Below the pieces are notes generated by a model. That model did no database searches and was not told where the DNA came from. It saw only the letters and a program-made list of their open reading frames with translations. Positions 24,127 to 37,436 of a stretch of DNA of 64,000 bases are shown here, piece by piece. This stretch comes from Microthrixaceae bacterium (GTDB taxonomy: Bacteria; Actinomycetota; Acidimicrobiia; Acidimicrobiales; Poriferisodalaceae), in contig WTFX01000015.1 in assembly GCA_011523825.1 (NCBI GenBank), positions 99,442 through 163,441 of the forward strand, in the 5' to 3' direction. Both the position numbers and the translations under genes were made by a program. The number at the start of each line of letters is the position of its first letter. The stretch's first letter is position 1.

Positions 24127-25311
24127 TCAGCGGGCGAGCAGCTGGCGATAGACGTTCGCCGCTCGTTCGAGTTCTGCGATCTCGACCCATTCGATCGCTT
24201 GGTGGGCCTGGTCGATGGAACCTGGGCCGAACACCACGATCTGGTCGGCCACCTCGCCGTAGCGCAGCGCATTCGTGCCGAAGTCGGCCACTGCAGGCTC
24301 GTGGCCTGACATTTCCGCCATTGCCGTGACCAGATCGCTTCCGGGGGCCTGGAAGAAGGCGTTCTCGCCCATGTCGTTCGCGAGCTGAACCTTCACCCGC
24401 GCCGGCAGCGCTGCGGCGCGCACCAACTCGGTGAGGCGAGCGAACTCGATCTGGTAGTCCTCGCCGTCCGCGATGCGCCGGCCGATATACAACTCGCAAT
24501 GGTCCGGGATGATGTTGCGGGCCCGCCCGCCGCCCATCTCGTTGACCGACACCGTGCCGGCCCCGAGCACGCCGACCTCGCGCTGACTCGCCAATCGCGC
24601 TTGCTCGGCATCGATGGCGGCGACGATCCGGGCGCCTGCCGACAGCGCATTGATGCCGAGGTGGGGCTTGGAGGAGTGTGCTGCACGCCCCTCAACCTCG
24701 ACCTCGAGGCCGAGGCCGCCCTTGTGGCCGTACACCGGCACGCACATCGTCGGCTCGGCGACGACGATCTGCTCACGGCGCTCATTTCGCTCCAGCAAGC
24801 GGTCTCGGTATGCCCCCGCTCCCGCCAGGCCGCCGCCCTCCTCTGACACGGTGCCCACCAGCTCGATGGTGCACATCGGCTGCCGTCCGGCAGCAATCAT
24901 CTCGCCCAGCACGGCGAGCACCACGGCCATGGTCGCCTTGGTGTCGACTGAGCCTCGCCCCCAGACTCGTCCTTCGCCGATGCGGCCGTCGAAGGGGTCG
25001 CCCTCCATGTGCTCGACCCCGACCGTGTCGAGATGCACGTCGACGGCGAGCATGCGCTCGGTCTGACCGGCGAAGCGGGCGTACACGTTGGGCCGGCCGG
25101 GCTCGACCTCGTCGAGCTCCACCTCGGCGCCGAGGGCTGCCGCTCGTGCGGCCACCCAGTCGGCCATGTCGGCTTCGGCGACGGTGCCCGAACGCGGCCC
25201 GTGGTGCAGCGGGTTGACGCTGGGGATGCGCACCATCTCGCTCAGCAGCGCTGCGATTGATTGGCCAGTCGCTATGCCGTTGTGGGTGCCGTCGTTCATG
25301 GTTGTGCCCAT
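24127..25311 (-). CDS. M20-family deacylase (ArgE/DapE type)
   Basis: A 394-residue zinc metallopeptidase-family enzyme, likely an acetylornithine deacetylase or related amidase. Catalytic elements are DVHLDTVG (zinc His and Asp), GRGSVDTKA (bridging Asp), VSEEGGG (general base and ligand Glu) and a dimerisation domain starting at GHKGGLGLEVEVEGRAAHSS. ATG at 25311 is supported by an AGAGGA element seven bases upstream. Divergent from argG across 120 bp, which hints at but does not prove an arginine-related role. Confidence 0.85.
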   Translation of the reverse strand: MGTTMNDGTHNGIATGQSIAALLSEMVRIPSVNPLHHGPRSGTVAEADMADWVAARAAALGAEVELDEVEPGRPNVYARFAGQTERMLAVDVHLDTVGVEHMEGDPFDGRIGEGRVWGRGSVDTKATMAVVLAVLGEMIAAGRQPMCTIELVGTVSEEGGGLAGAGAYRDRLLERNERREQIVVAEPTMCVPVYGHKGGLGLEVEVEGRAAHSSKPHLGINALSAGARIVAAIDAEQARLASQREVGVLGAGTVSVNEMGGGRARNIIPDHCELYIGRRIADGEDYQIEFARLTELVRAAALPARVKVQLANDMGENAFFQAPGSDLVTAMAEMSGHEPAVADFGTNALRYGEVADQIVVFGPGSIDQAHQAIEWVEIAELERAANVYRQLLAR

Positions 25312-25350
25312 ATGCCCGTCCTCTTGGCGCGGAGCGTACGCGCAACGTGA

Positions 25351-26799
<1,449 letters not shown>

Positions 26800-26806
26800 C
26801 CGTCGG

Positions 26807-29083
<2,277 letters not shown>

Positions 29084-29138
29084 AGCGATTGGACGCTACC
29101 GCCCGCCGGGGAGTCGTCGCCCGCTGGGCAGCGGCGGC

Positions 29139-30623
29139 TCAGCCGGTGGCGTGCGCGGCGGCGGAGGTCCCCGCCAGGCGGCCGAACACGGCGCCGGCCG
29201 AGAGGCCCGATCCGCCGGGATAGTTGCCGTAGAACAGGCCGCCGACGAGCTCGCCCGCGGCATACAGGCCCCTGATCGGCCGCAGGTCGGTGTCCACCAC
29301 GCACCCGGTCTCGTCGATGCGCAAGCCGCCGAACGTGAAGGTCAGACCGCAGGTCACGTGGTACGCGGCGAAGGGAGGGGTCTCGACCGGCATCGCCCAG
29401 TTCGTCTTGTCGGGGCTCAGGCCCCTCGTGCGGCGGCCGTCGAGCACGTTCGGGTCGAACCCGACGCTGCGGTTGACCGCCGCGTTGAACTCGCTGACGG
29501 TCGCCAGCGCCTGCTCGGTGTGCACGCCCTCCATGCGCGCGCAGAGCTCTTCGATGCTGTCGGCGGTCACCTTGGTGACCTGGCGGATGCGGTACTCGTC
29601 CCGCAGCAGGTGTTCGGTGCTGGCGTCGAACACCTGCCACGCCGAGTGTCCCGGCTGGGCCAGGATCTCTCGGCCGTAGCGGGCGTAGGTGTAGTTGCGG
29701 AAATCGGCGCCCTCGTCCACGAAGCGCTTGCCGTCGGCGTTCAGCACGATCGCGAACGGGTAGCTGTGCTTCTGGAAGCCGTCGCCGACGGCGAGGTCGC
29801 CGAACTCGGGGGCGTTGTAGTCCCATGCCACAGCGTGGGCGCCGCTCCAGTTGCCGTACGGCATAGCGCCTGCTTCGAGCGCCATCTTGATGCCGTCGCC
29901 GGTGTTGAAACGGGTGCCGCGTACCTTGGCGAGGTCCCAGCCCGGTCCCAGGTAGCGGGTGCGCCACTCGGCATTCGCCTGAAAGCCGCCTGCGGCCAGC
30001 ACGACCGCGCTGCAGGGCACCTCAAGCGTGCGTTCTGGCATGCGTACTCGGATGCCGCACACGGATCCGGCGTCGTCGGTCAGCAGCGAACGCCCGGCTG
30101 CCTCGTGCCACAGGTCGATCCGGTTCCGGTCGAGCGCCGCTCGCAGCGATTCCACGAGCCCCTCGCCGCCGCCCACCGATTCCACCGTGAGGCCGCCCCA
30201 GAATGTGAAGCGCCCGTCCACCTTGAAGGCCTGGCGGCCCCAGATCGGTGCGAAGCGCACGCCGTGGCTCGCCATCCACATCAGCGTGTCCTTGCTGCGG
30301 GTGACGAGCGTGTCGGCCAGTTCGGGATCGCACCGGTAGTCGGAGATGCGGCCCAGGTCGGCGTAGAACTGCTCTTCGGTGTAGGTGCCGAAGTCGGTCA
30401 CCTCCACTTCGCCGTCGGTGAGATCGGGCATCAGCGCCCGCAGGTCATCGACGCCGTCATAGGCGAAGCGGATCGCACCGGCGGTGAAGCGGCTGTTGCC
30501 GCCGGCCTCGGCCTCGGGCGCCCGTTCCAGCACCAGCACCCGGGCGCCGCCCTCGTGCGCGGCCAAGGCGGCGCACATGGCTGCGTTGCCCGCGCCGACC
30601 ACCACGACGTCGTAGTGCTGCAT
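29139..30623 (-). CDS. tcuA: FAD-dependent tricarballylate dehydrogenase-like flavoprotein
   Basis: A 494-residue flavoprotein of the fumarate reductase/succinate dehydrogenase superfamily, closest by motif to TcuA, which oxidises tricarballylate to cis-aconitate. The dinucleotide fold VVVGAGNAAMCAALAA begins at about residue 7; GGNSRFTAGAIRFAY, GRQAFKVDGRFTFWGG and GLTFTFGGLRIDETG are TcuA-like. The C-terminal LVGGLFYGNYPGGSGLS contacts FAD. No TcuB partner is present, so the native electron acceptor and substrate are unproven. ATG at 30623 starts the fold; a longer reading would run into repeat copy B. Confidence 0.8.
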   Translation of the reverse strand: MQHYDVVVVGAGNAAMCAALAAHEGGARVLVLERAPEAEAGGNSRFTAGAIRFAYDGVDDLRALMPDLTDGEVEVTDFGTYTEEQFYADLGRISDYRCDPELADTLVTRSKDTLMWMASHGVRFAPIWGRQAFKVDGRFTFWGGLTVESVGGGEGLVESLRAALDRNRIDLWHEAAGRSLLTDDAGSVCGIRVRMPERTLEVPCSAVVLAAGGFQANAEWRTRYLGPGWDLAKVRGTRFNTGDGIKMALEAGAMPYGNWSGAHAVAWDYNAPEFGDLAVGDGFQKHSYPFAIVLNADGKRFVDEGADFRNYTYARYGREILAQPGHSAWQVFDASTEHLLRDEYRIRQVTKVTADSIEELCARMEGVHTEQALATVSEFNAAVNRSVGFDPNVLDGRRTRGLSPDKTNWAMPVETPPFAAYHVTCGLTFTFGGLRIDETGCVVDTDLRPIRGLYAAGELVGGLFYGNYPGGSGLSAGAVFGRLAGTSAAAHATG

Positions 30624-30656
30624 CGGCGCCTGCGGTGTCACGCCGGGCGAGCCTAT

Positions 30657-30741
30657 GAGGCTGAGCCCTGGGCCCGAGCAACCCGCGAGAGAAGCGAGCC
30701 AGAGCGGCAAGCGCAGTGTGAATCCGTGGCCCGACTCGCGC
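30657..30741 (+). repeat. Interspersed repeat family, copy B
   Basis: An 85-bp element between tcuA and the Ldh-family gene. It shares with copy A, in the same orientation, GCTGAGCCC, GGGCCCGAGC, GAAGCGA, AGAGCGG and TCCGTGGCCCGA in the same order. Read in one frame it encodes EAEPWARATRERSEPERQ, close to copy A. Confidence 0.7.
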
Positions 30742-30786
30742 CATTCCAGATCAGTACACCGTGGGCTGGCGACCTACGCTGCGGCG

Positions 30787-31929
30787 ATGAGCGAGACCCA
30801 GACATCCGCCGAGGCCGGCTCCGATGCGCCGGTGGTGATCGACCATGAGCGCCTGGCGGGCTTCATCGCCGAGATCTTCCGCCACACCGGATGCTCAGAT
30901 GCCGAGTCCGAGCGCATCGGCACGAGCCTCGTGGGCGCCAACCTGGCCGGTCACGACAGCCACGGCGTGATCCGCTCGGCGCTGTATGTGGAACTGCTGG
31001 CCAATGGCGTTCAGCTCGCCGATCAGGAGATCAAGGTGCTGCTCGACTCGGGCTCGCTGCTGCTGGTGGACGGCCAGTACGGCATGGGCCAGACCGTCGG
31101 TCCCGCTGCGGTGAAGCTCGGCATCGAACGCTGCTCCGAGCTCGGCGTCGCCGTCGTGGGGCTGCGCAACGCCGGGCACCTCGGCCGCATCGGCGAGTAC
31201 GCCGAGATGGCCGCCGCCGAAGGCCTCGTCTCGGTGCACTTCGTGAACGTGGCCAACAGCCGGCTGGTGGCGCCGTTCGGCGCGAAAGCCCGCCGCATGG
31301 GCACCAACCCGTGCGCCTACGGCGCGCCTGTGGCCGGTCGCCGGCCCGTCATCCACGACTTTGCCACGTCGGTCGTGGCCGAGGGCAAGGCCATGGTGGC
31401 ACTGCACGGCGGCCCGGCCGTCCCTGACAATGCGCTGGTGTCCGGCGACGGGGAGATCACCGGCGATCCGCGGGTGCTGTACACGTTCGCCGAGGGTCAA
31501 CGGCCGAACTCGATGGACGGTCCCGGCGCACTGCGGGCGATGGGCGAGCACAAGGGCTCGGGCATCTCGGTGATGTGCGAGCTGCTGGCCGGGGCGCTCA
31601 CCGGCACCGGCACCGCAGGCCCGCGCCGGGTGCGGTTCGCGAACGGGATGCTGTCGGTCTATGTCGACCCGGCGCAGGTGGATGCGGCCGTCGGCGAGAC
31701 CGAGGACGGCTACAACGGCATCGCGGCCGACTACTTGGACTGGTTCTACGACGCCGATGCCATCGATCCCGACGAGGGAGTGAAGCTGCCCGGCGACGTC
31801 GAGCACGAGCGACGCCAGCACCGCATGGCCAACGGCATCACCCTGCCCGCCGAGACATGGGACAGCATCTGCGGCGGCGCCCGCGCCGCGGGCGTGCCCG
31901 AATCGACGATCTCCGCTGCAGCTGGCTGA
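30787..31929 (+). CDS. Malate/lactate dehydrogenase-family (Ldh_2) oxidoreductase
   Basis: A 380-residue NAD(P)-dependent dehydrogenase of the YlbC/DpkA/MdhA family, distinct from classical LDH folds. Typical blocks are NLAGHDSHGVIR, GQTVGPAAVKLGI, VGLRNAGHLGRIGEYAEMAA and FGAKARRMGTNP; the late GEHKGSGISVMCELLAGALTG is the family signature. Substrates range from malate and ureidoglycolate to imino acids. The first gene after repeat copy B; convergent with the TauD-type gene. Confidence 0.85.
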   Translation: MSETQTSAEAGSDAPVVIDHERLAGFIAEIFRHTGCSDAESERIGTSLVGANLAGHDSHGVIRSALYVELLANGVQLADQEIKVLLDSGSLLLVDGQYGMGQTVGPAAVKLGIERCSELGVAVVGLRNAGHLGRIGEYAEMAAAEGLVSVHFVNVANSRLVAPFGAKARRMGTNPCAYGAPVAGRRPVIHDFATSVVAEGKAMVALHGGPAVPDNALVSGDGEITGDPRVLYTFAEGQRPNSMDGPGALRAMGEHKGSGISVMCELLAGALTGTGTAGPRRVRFANGMLSVYVDPAQVDAAVGETEDGYNGIAADYLDWFYDADAIDPDEGVKLPGDVEHERRQHRMANGITLPAETWDSICGGARAAGVPESTISAAAG

Positions 31930-31955
31930 GCACCTCGCAGCGTGACGCCGGCGCC

Positions 31956-32813
31956 CTACTCCTCGAGGGTGGGGCCGGCGCCTTGGACGCGGGTCTGGCG
32001 CATGTAGCGACGCCACCGGTCGGCGTCGTAGCCGGCGCCACGGTGCAGCAGGCAGCGGTTGTCGTAGATGACGACATCGCCGGGGCTCCACCGGTGCGCG
32101 TACTCGTCTTGTGAGCGGGTCGCGGCCTCGTTGAGCTCGTCGATCAGGCGTCGGCTGTCGACGCCGTGCCAGCCGACGATCGAGCGGGCGTGCGAACCGA
32201 CGTAGTAGTTCCGGAGCCCGTTGTTCGGGTTGGTGCGCACCAGCTTCTGAGGGATCGGCGGCAGCGACGCTGCATGGTTCGGATCCACCGGGGCGACCTT
32301 GGTCCGGCTGAACACGTAGTCGTGCAGCACCACCAGGTCGTCGATCTCGGCCTGCCGTTGGGGGCTGAGCCGGGCGTAGGCGGCGCGCTGGCTGGCGTAG
32401 AGGGTCTCGCCGCCTTCGCCGGGCACTTCGTAGGCGCACAGAATCGACACGTACGAAGGCACGAGCCGAAACGACGAGTCCGAGTGCCAGAGGTTGTTGC
32501 CCTTTTGGTTCTGCGTGAGCGGGTGGCTCTCGTCGCGCTTGTCCTGCGAGTCGATGACGTTGCCGATCGTGCCGAAGTACTCGACTTGGCCCGTCTTGCC
32601 GAAAATCACATGGTTCGGCTCGGGCTCGCCGAGGCTGCGCGTGAGCGCAAGTTGTGCCTCGTCGGACATCTCCTGGCCCGGGAAGTGGAGCAGCGAGTAG
32701 GTGTCGACGGCTTCGTGCAGCTCGGCAACCGCCGCGGCGTCGAGCGGCCGGGACAGGTCGAGGCCGGCGACCTTGGCGCCGAAGTCAGGATGGATGGGCT
32801 CGAACGTCAGCAC
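31956..32813 (-). CDS. TauD/TfdA-family Fe(II)/2-oxoglutarate dioxygenase
   Basis: A 285-residue dioxygenase. The iron-binding facial triad is visible as WHSDSS (His and Asp) and the distal NRCLLHRG (His), with a 2-oxoglutarate-binding Arg in RRYMRQTRV. Family members use taurine, 2,4-D, alkyl sulfates and other acids. The sequence does not decide which. It lies 41 bp after the crotonase/3-HAD fusion gene on the same strand, so it may be co-expressed with acyl-CoA degradation. Confidence 0.85.
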   Translation of the reverse strand: MLTFEPIHPDFGAKVAGLDLSRPLDAAAVAELHEAVDTYSLLHFPGQEMSDEAQLALTRSLGEPEPNHVIFGKTGQVEYFGTIGNVIDSQDKRDESHPLTQNQKGNNLWHSDSSFRLVPSYVSILCAYEVPGEGGETLYASQRAAYARLSPQRQAEIDDLVVLHDYVFSRTKVAPVDPNHAASLPPIPQKLVRTNPNNGLRNYYVGSHARSIVGWHGVDSRRLIDELNEAATRSQDEYAHRWSPGDVVIYDNRCLLHRGAGYDADRWRRYMRQTRVQGAGPTLEE

Positions 32814-32854
32814 TGGCTTCTCCCTCGGGCGGCCCCACCCGTCAATTCTGGCCG

Positions 32855-34969
32855 TCAGCTCTCGTAGCGGGCGAGCGAGCCGCCCTCGGCCGCCAGCCGC
32901 TCCAGCAGCGGGCTCGGCGACCAGTGGTCGCCGCCCAGCGTCTCGTTGTAGTGGCGGATGCGGCCCAGCACCTCGTCCAGCCCGATCTCGTCAGCCCAGT
33001 ACATCGGTCCGCCGGTGTAGATGGGCCAGCCGTAGCCGTTGATCCAGGTGACATCGACATCGCTGCCCCGCAGCGCGATGCCCTCGTCGAGGATCTTGGC
33101 GCCCTCGTTGACCATTGGATACAGGCAGCGCTCGAGGATCTCCTGATCGGTGACATCTCGAAGCACCGCCCCGCGCGCAGCGGCAAAGTCGCGGATCATC
33201 TGCTCAACCTCGGGGTCAGGGGTCGAGGCGCGGGTGTCGGGGTCGTAGATGTAGTAGCCGTGGCCGTTCTTCTGGCCCCGGCGGCCCGACTCGCACAGCA
33301 CCTCGCGCACCGTCGAGCTCGACGATGTGGCCTCGTTCCAGCCCACGTCGAGCCCGGCGAGGTCGCTCATGGCGAACGGCCCCATGGGGAAGCCGAAGTC
33401 GAACACGACCTTGTCGATCTGCGCCGGCGTGGCGCCTTCGAAAAGCATCTTCTCGGCCTCGATGCCCCGCATGAACAGCATCCGGTTGCCGATGAAGCCG
33501 TGGCAGACGCCGCACAGCACCGGCGTCTTGCCGATGCGCTTGCCGATCGACATGGCAGTGGCGATCGCCGTGTGCGAGGTGGCGTCGCCTCGCACGACCT
33601 CGAGCATCCGCATGACGTTGGCGGGGGAGAAGAAGTGCATGCCGATGACGTCTTCGGGTCGCGACGTGGCAGAGGCGATCTCGTTCACGTTCAGGGCCGA
33701 GGTGTTGGTGGCGAGCACGGCGCCCGGCTTGCAGATGCCGTCGAGCTGGGAGAACACGTCCTTCTTGAGCGCCATGTTCTCGAACACGGCCTCGATCATC
33801 AGGTCGCAGTCGGCGAAGTCGCCCATGTCGGTGGAGCCCTGGAGCAGGTCCATGCGGGTCTGCACGTCGTCGGAGGAGATGCCGCCGCGTGCCGCGGTGC
33901 GCTCGTAGTTGCGCCGCACCACGCCGAGACCCCGTTCGAGGCTGGCTTCGTCGCGCTCCACGAGCGTGACCGGGATGCCGATGTTGGCGAAGTTCATCGC
34001 GATGCCGCCGCCCATCGTTCCGGCACCCAGGATGCCGACACGTCCGATGTCGACCTGCGGCGTGTCGCGGGGCACGTCAGGCACCTTCTGGGCCGCTCGC
34101 TCGGCGAAGAAGTAGTACTGCTGCGCGTTGGCCTGCGAGCTGCCCATCAGCTCGCCGAAGATGCGCTGCTCGGCGGCCAAGCCGGCTTCGAAATCCCCGT
34201 TGGCGCCCGCCTCGACGGCTGCTTCCACACAGCGGACGATGCAGTCGGGCGCCTCGAAGCCACGCGTGCGGCGAGCGATCGAGGCCCGGAACGCGGCGAA
34301 CTGCTCGGCGCCGAAGCCTTCGAGGCGATCATTTCGGTCGCGGATGCGCGGGCGGGGCATGCCCTCTGCCACCGCTCGGCGTGCGAATGCCACCGCGCCG
34401 GCCTCGAGGTCCGCGAGCGAATCGCCCACGATCTCATTGATCAGGCCGCATTCGAGAGCCTCAGTGGCACCGATGGGGTTGCCGCTGACCATGATCTCGA
34501 GCGCTCGCTGCGGACCGGTAATGCGCGGCAGTCGCTGCGTGCCGCCGCCGCCGGGGAGCAGACCCAGCTTCACCTCGGGCAGGCCGAACTGCGCCGAGCC
34601 GATGGCCACCCGGAAATGTGCGCAGAGCGCTACTTCCAGGCCGCCGCCGAGCGCTGTGCCGTGAATGGCGGCCACCATCGGTTTGCTGCAGTTCTCCATG
34701 GCCTCCTGGCCGGGCACGAGGCCAGGGGGCTTCGGCGGCTGGGAGAACTCGGTGATGTCGGCGCCGGCGATGAACGTCCGGCCGTCGCAGATCAGCACGA
34801 TCGCCGCAGCGTCGCTGGCTTCGGCGGCGGCCATGCCGTCGATGAGGCCCTGGCGCACGTGGTAGCTCAGCGCATTGACAGGCGGGTTGTTCACGATGAG
34901 CAGCGCCACGTCGTCGCGGCGCTCCAGGCGGACCGACTCGGTCAACTGCATCGGATCGTTCTGTGTCAT
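32855..34969 (-). CDS. Enoyl-CoA hydratase/3-hydroxyacyl-CoA dehydrogenase fusion
   Basis: A 704-residue bifunctional beta-oxidation enzyme (FadB/MFE-1 type) that hydrates enoyl-CoA and oxidises the 3-hydroxyacyl-CoA. Crotonase half: [16 protein letters not shown] and [20 protein letters not shown], with the catalytic Glu residues. Dehydrogenase half: the NAD motif [17 protein letters not shown] at about residue 300, [13 protein letters not shown] and the [15 protein letters not shown] signature. ATG at 34969 is preferred over a longer start. Divergent from ilvE; TauD follows. Confidence 0.92.
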   Translation of the reverse strand: MTQNDPMQLTESVRLERRDDVALLIVNNPPVNALSYHVRQGLIDGMAAAEASDAAAIVLICDGRTFIAGADITEFSQPPKPPGLVPGQEAMENCSKPMVAAIHGTALGGGLEVALCAHFRVAIGSAQFGLPEVKLGLLPGGGGTQRLPRITGPQRALEIMVSGNPIGATEALECGLINEIVGDSLADLEAGAVAFARRAVAEGMPRPRIRDRNDRLEGFGAEQFAAFRASIARRTRGFEAPDCIVRCVEAAVEAGANGDFEAGLAAEQRIFGELMGSSQANAQQYYFFAERAAQKVPDVPRDTPQVDIGRVGILGAGTMGGGIAMNFANIGIPVTLVERDEASLERGLGVVRRNYERTAARGGISSDDVQTRMDLLQGSTDMGDFADCDLMIEAVFENMALKKDVFSQLDGICKPGAVLATNTSALNVNEIASATSRPEDVIGMHFFSPANVMRMLEVVRGDATSHTAIATAMSIGKRIGKTPVLCGVCHGFIGNRMLFMRGIEAEKMLFEGATPAQIDKVVFDFGFPMGPFAMSDLAGLDVGWNEATSSSSTVREVLCESGRRGQKNGHGYYIYDPDTRASTPDPEVEQMIRDFAAARGAVLRDVTDQEILERCLYPMVNEGAKILDEGIALRGSDVDVTWINGYGWPIYTGGPMYWADEIGLDEVLGRIRHYNETLGGDHWSPSPLLERLAAEGGSLARYES

Positions 34970-35003
34970 GGGCCGCAGCGTACGCAACGACGGCCGTGCG
35001 GGA

Positions 35004-35026
35004 CCGGGCCGGGACGGTCGGCCCGG
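35004..35026. promoter_or_regulatory. GC-rich inverted repeat in divergent fadB-like/ilvE region
   Basis: CCGGGCC (35004-35010) and GGCCCGG (35020-35026) flank nine bases between the divergent starts at 34969 and 35069. It could be an operator or just a chance GC palindrome in this high-GC region. Confidence 0.25.
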
Positions 35027-35068
35027 GAATTCTCCCCGGTGCGGGCGGAGCCCGGCGATACGATTCGC

Positions 35069-36142
35069 ATGACTCGGGTGCTGTTGCGGCTCCGAGACAC
35101 TTCAGATGGAGCGCCGGTGACTGAAAAGCCCGACCCGTTCACGGTCCCGTTCGGGACCATCTTCTGCGACTGGATGACAACGGCGCGTGCTGATGACGGG
35201 CCGTACGTCTACGGCGGCGTAGCAGAGCCCTTCGGCGATTTCTCGATCAGCCCCGCGGCGCATGTACTGCACTACGGCAGCGCCATCTTCGAAGGGCTGA
35301 AGGCGCACCGCCAAGTTGACGGGTCATTGGCGATCTTCCGGCTGGACAGCCATGTTGCACGCATGGTCGCGAGCGCGGAGCGGCTGCGACTGCCGGCGAT
35401 CGATGGCGACGTGCTGCATCAGATGTCCATCGACGCCGTCGAGGCGAATGCCGGCGAGGTGCCCGACCCGCCCGGCTCGCTGTACATCCGCCCGACGCTG
35501 ATCGGCACCGAGCCAGACATCGGTGCAGCAGCCCGCCCCACCCGCAGCGCGCTTCTCTACGTCGTGAACTGCCCCGTGGGCGACTACTTCAAGGGCGGGG
35601 TTCGGCCGCTGACCTTGCTGGTGGAGACCGAGATCCCCCGGACTGTCCCGCAGTTCGGCATGGTGAAGTGCGGCGGGAACTATGCGATGGCGCTCGCCCC
35701 GACGCTCGATGCCATGGCCGGCAACGAGGCCATCGATCAGATGCTGTTTGCCACCGGCGGCGACATCACCGAGACCGGCGCGTCGAACTTCTTCCTCGCC
35801 GATGACGAGCGGGTCGTGACCCGCCACCTCGACGAGTCGTTCCTGCATGGCGTCACGCGGTCGTCGGTCATCGAGCTGGCCGCATCGTTGGGCTACGAGA
35901 TCGAGGAGCGGTCGATCGACCCCGAGGAGCTCGTCGAGTGGGCCGAGCGCGGCGAGGCCTTCCTGTCGGGGACCGCTGCAGTGCTGGCACCGGTCGGCAC
36001 GATCCTGTACGAGGGCAAGACGCTGACGGTGGGAGACGGGCAGCCCGGCGCCAACACCATGCGGCTGCGCCAAGCGCTGGTCGACATCCAGATCGGCGCT
36101 GCGCCCGATCCCTTCGGCTGGCGCACCCCCGTGAAGGGTTGA
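35069..36142 (+). CDS. ilvE: Branched-chain amino acid aminotransferase
   Basis: A 357-residue class IV PLP aminotransferase, interconverting leucine, isoleucine and valine with their 2-oxoacids. HYGSAIFEGLKAHR is the classic early signature and KCGGNYAMAL carries the PLP lysine; FLSGTAAVLAPVG and GANTMRLRQAL are late family blocks. Type and length match the actinobacterial/eukaryotic BCAT class. ATG at 35069 is used; GTG at 35117 is also possible and would leave the fold intact. The HD-domain gene follows after three bases. Confidence 0.92.
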   Translation: MTRVLLRLRDTSDGAPVTEKPDPFTVPFGTIFCDWMTTARADDGPYVYGGVAEPFGDFSISPAAHVLHYGSAIFEGLKAHRQVDGSLAIFRLDSHVARMVASAERLRLPAIDGDVLHQMSIDAVEANAGEVPDPPGSLYIRPTLIGTEPDIGAAARPTRSALLYVVNCPVGDYFKGGVRPLTLLVETEIPRTVPQFGMVKCGGNYAMALAPTLDAMAGNEAIDQMLFATGGDITETGASNFFLADDERVVTRHLDESFLHGVTRSSVIELAASLGYEIEERSIDPEELVEWAERGEAFLSGTAAVLAPVGTILYEGKTLTVGDGQPGANTMRLRQALVDIQIGAAPDPFGWRTPVKG

Positions 36143-36145
36143 CGC

Positions 36146-36739
36146 GTGGCCAGCCAGGACGCCGATCGCATCGTGTCCTGGACTGCCATGGAGCACGGCA
36201 CGGCTGAGGACTACGAGTTCCTGGACCAGCAGCACTACGCACACGTCCGGTCCGGCCTGGTCGACAACCTGCTGAACATCTTGCAGTGCCTGCGCGGACC
36301 GACGCTGGGCTACCCGATCGACCGCTACGACCACAGCCTCCAGTCGGCAACGAGGGCGCTGAGGAACGGCGAATCGACTGACTTGGTGGCCGCAGCGCTG
36401 CTGCATGACATCGGCGATGCGTTCGCGCCGGAGAACCACAGCGCCGCCGGAGCCGCCGTGCTGGAGCCGTACGTCGACGAGCGCACGCACTGGATAATCG
36501 CTCACCACGGGCTCTTTCAGGGCTACTACTACTTCCACCATCTCGGCGGCGATCGAGATGCCCGGGAGCAGTATCAGGAGTCGCCCCACTACGACGCCTG
36601 CGTGGATTTCTGCGAGAACTACGACCAGAACTGCTTCGACCCGAAGTACCCCAACCTCGTCGCCGAGGACTTCCGCCCTCTGCTCGAAGAGGTCTTCAGC
36701 CGCTCCTCACAACTCCCCGCGACTGCTCCGCTGCAGTAG
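36146..36739 (+). CDS. PhnZ-like HD-domain protein
   Basis: A 197-residue HD-superfamily protein. The metal ligands follow the six-ligand order of dinuclear HD enzymes: H63, H87-D88 (LLHDIGD), H98, H120/H121 and a later Asp (D160 region). The 24-residue gap between the first His and the HD pair equals that of PhnZ, a mixed-valent diiron oxygenase. Hydrolysis of a phosphate ester is the other option. GTG start three bases after ilvE, so co-transcribed; substrate unknown. Confidence 0.75.
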   Translation: MASQDADRIVSWTAMEHGTAEDYEFLDQQHYAHVRSGLVDNLLNILQCLRGPTLGYPIDRYDHSLQSATRALRNGESTDLVAAALLHDIGDAFAPENHSAAGAAVLEPYVDERTHWIIAHHGLFQGYYYFHHLGGDRDAREQYQESPHYDACVDFCENYDQNCFDPKYPNLVAEDFRPLLEEVFSRSSQLPATAPLQ

Positions 36740-36742
36740 GGA

Positions 36743-36773
36743 GACCCGCCAGCGCACAGCGAAGCGACGGGTC
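36743..36773. terminator. Weak hairpin between convergent genes
   Basis: GACCCG (36743-36748) pairs with CGGGTC (36768-36773) across a 19-nt loop, between the HD gene and the MOSC gene. No T-rich run; tentative. Confidence 0.3.
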
Positions 36774-37374
36774 AGAGGCGGGTGATGGCGTCGCCGGTGC
36801 GGACGGTGCCGGGCTGGATGACGCGGCAGTTGACGCCGCGCATGCGCAGGGCTTGGCCCTCGCCGGTGTTCACGAAGCGCAAGGCGTCGCTGCCGAAACG
36901 GGCTGCGAACTTGGCGCAGCCCCGGTGCGGCTTGGCCGTGACCTCCACGATGGCGTCGCCGACGCTCAGCCGGGTGCCGGCGGTCAGCGTCTCGTGGCTG
37001 ACGTCGAGGTCCGCGTAGATCTGGTCGCCCGCGAGCGGCCAACGGTCGACCGGTCCGATGACGGCGGCCGCCGCACGAGCGTTCATGATCGTGAGCTGCG
37101 CGTCTGGGTGCGGACCGCCATCAGGTGACCTCGGGGAGCTTCGCTGGTTCCACGTGTCGCCTGCGACGCCTTCAGCGTCGTTGATCTCGGCCACATCGAG
37201 CACCTCACGGGCGTCTTCTGCCGGGCGCCGGACGATGAGCTCGATCGTCCCGCTGTCGGCAGGGGCCTCGCGAATGTGACCGAGCGCTGACTCGAGCTCG
37301 GCGGTGCTGCGATGGCGGGCGGGATCGCTGCCCGCAGTCTCCGCGACGGTGGTGGCTTCCGCTGATGCGTTCAT
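36772..37374 (-). CDS. MOSC-domain protein
   Basis: A 200-residue MOSC protein (molybdenum cofactor sulfurase C-terminal domain). The conserved Cys lies in KPHRGCAKFAARFG near residue 155; EGVAGDTWNQRSSP and DVSHETLTAGTRLSVGDA are family blocks. Stand-alone MOSC proteins bind or move sulfur/Mo-cofactor and some reduce N-hydroxylated compounds. It follows the fused hydantoinase gene by 62 bp on the same strand. A short poorly conserved N-terminal leader (about 25 residues) precedes the domain. Confidence 0.85.
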   Translation of the reverse strand: MNASAEATTVAETAGSDPARHRSTAELESALGHIREAPADSGTIELIVRRPAEDAREVLDVAEINDAEGVAGDTWNQRSSPRSPDGGPHPDAQLTIMNARAAAAVIGPVDRWPLAGDQIYADLDVSHETLTAGTRLSVGDAIVEVTAKPHRGCAKFAARFGSDALRFVNTGEGQALRMRGVNCRVIQPGTVRTGDAITRL

Positions 37375-37436
37375 CGAAGAGATTCCCTGGTGCTTGTCGG
37401 GAGGTTCAGGCGCTGAAGGCCAACGCCAACGCAGGA

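Noticed and set aside
32654..35068. Upstream in-frame extension of ilvE making a protein of about 1160 residues
   Set aside because: The extra part is antisense to the FadB-like fusion; BCAT similarity begins only after 35069.
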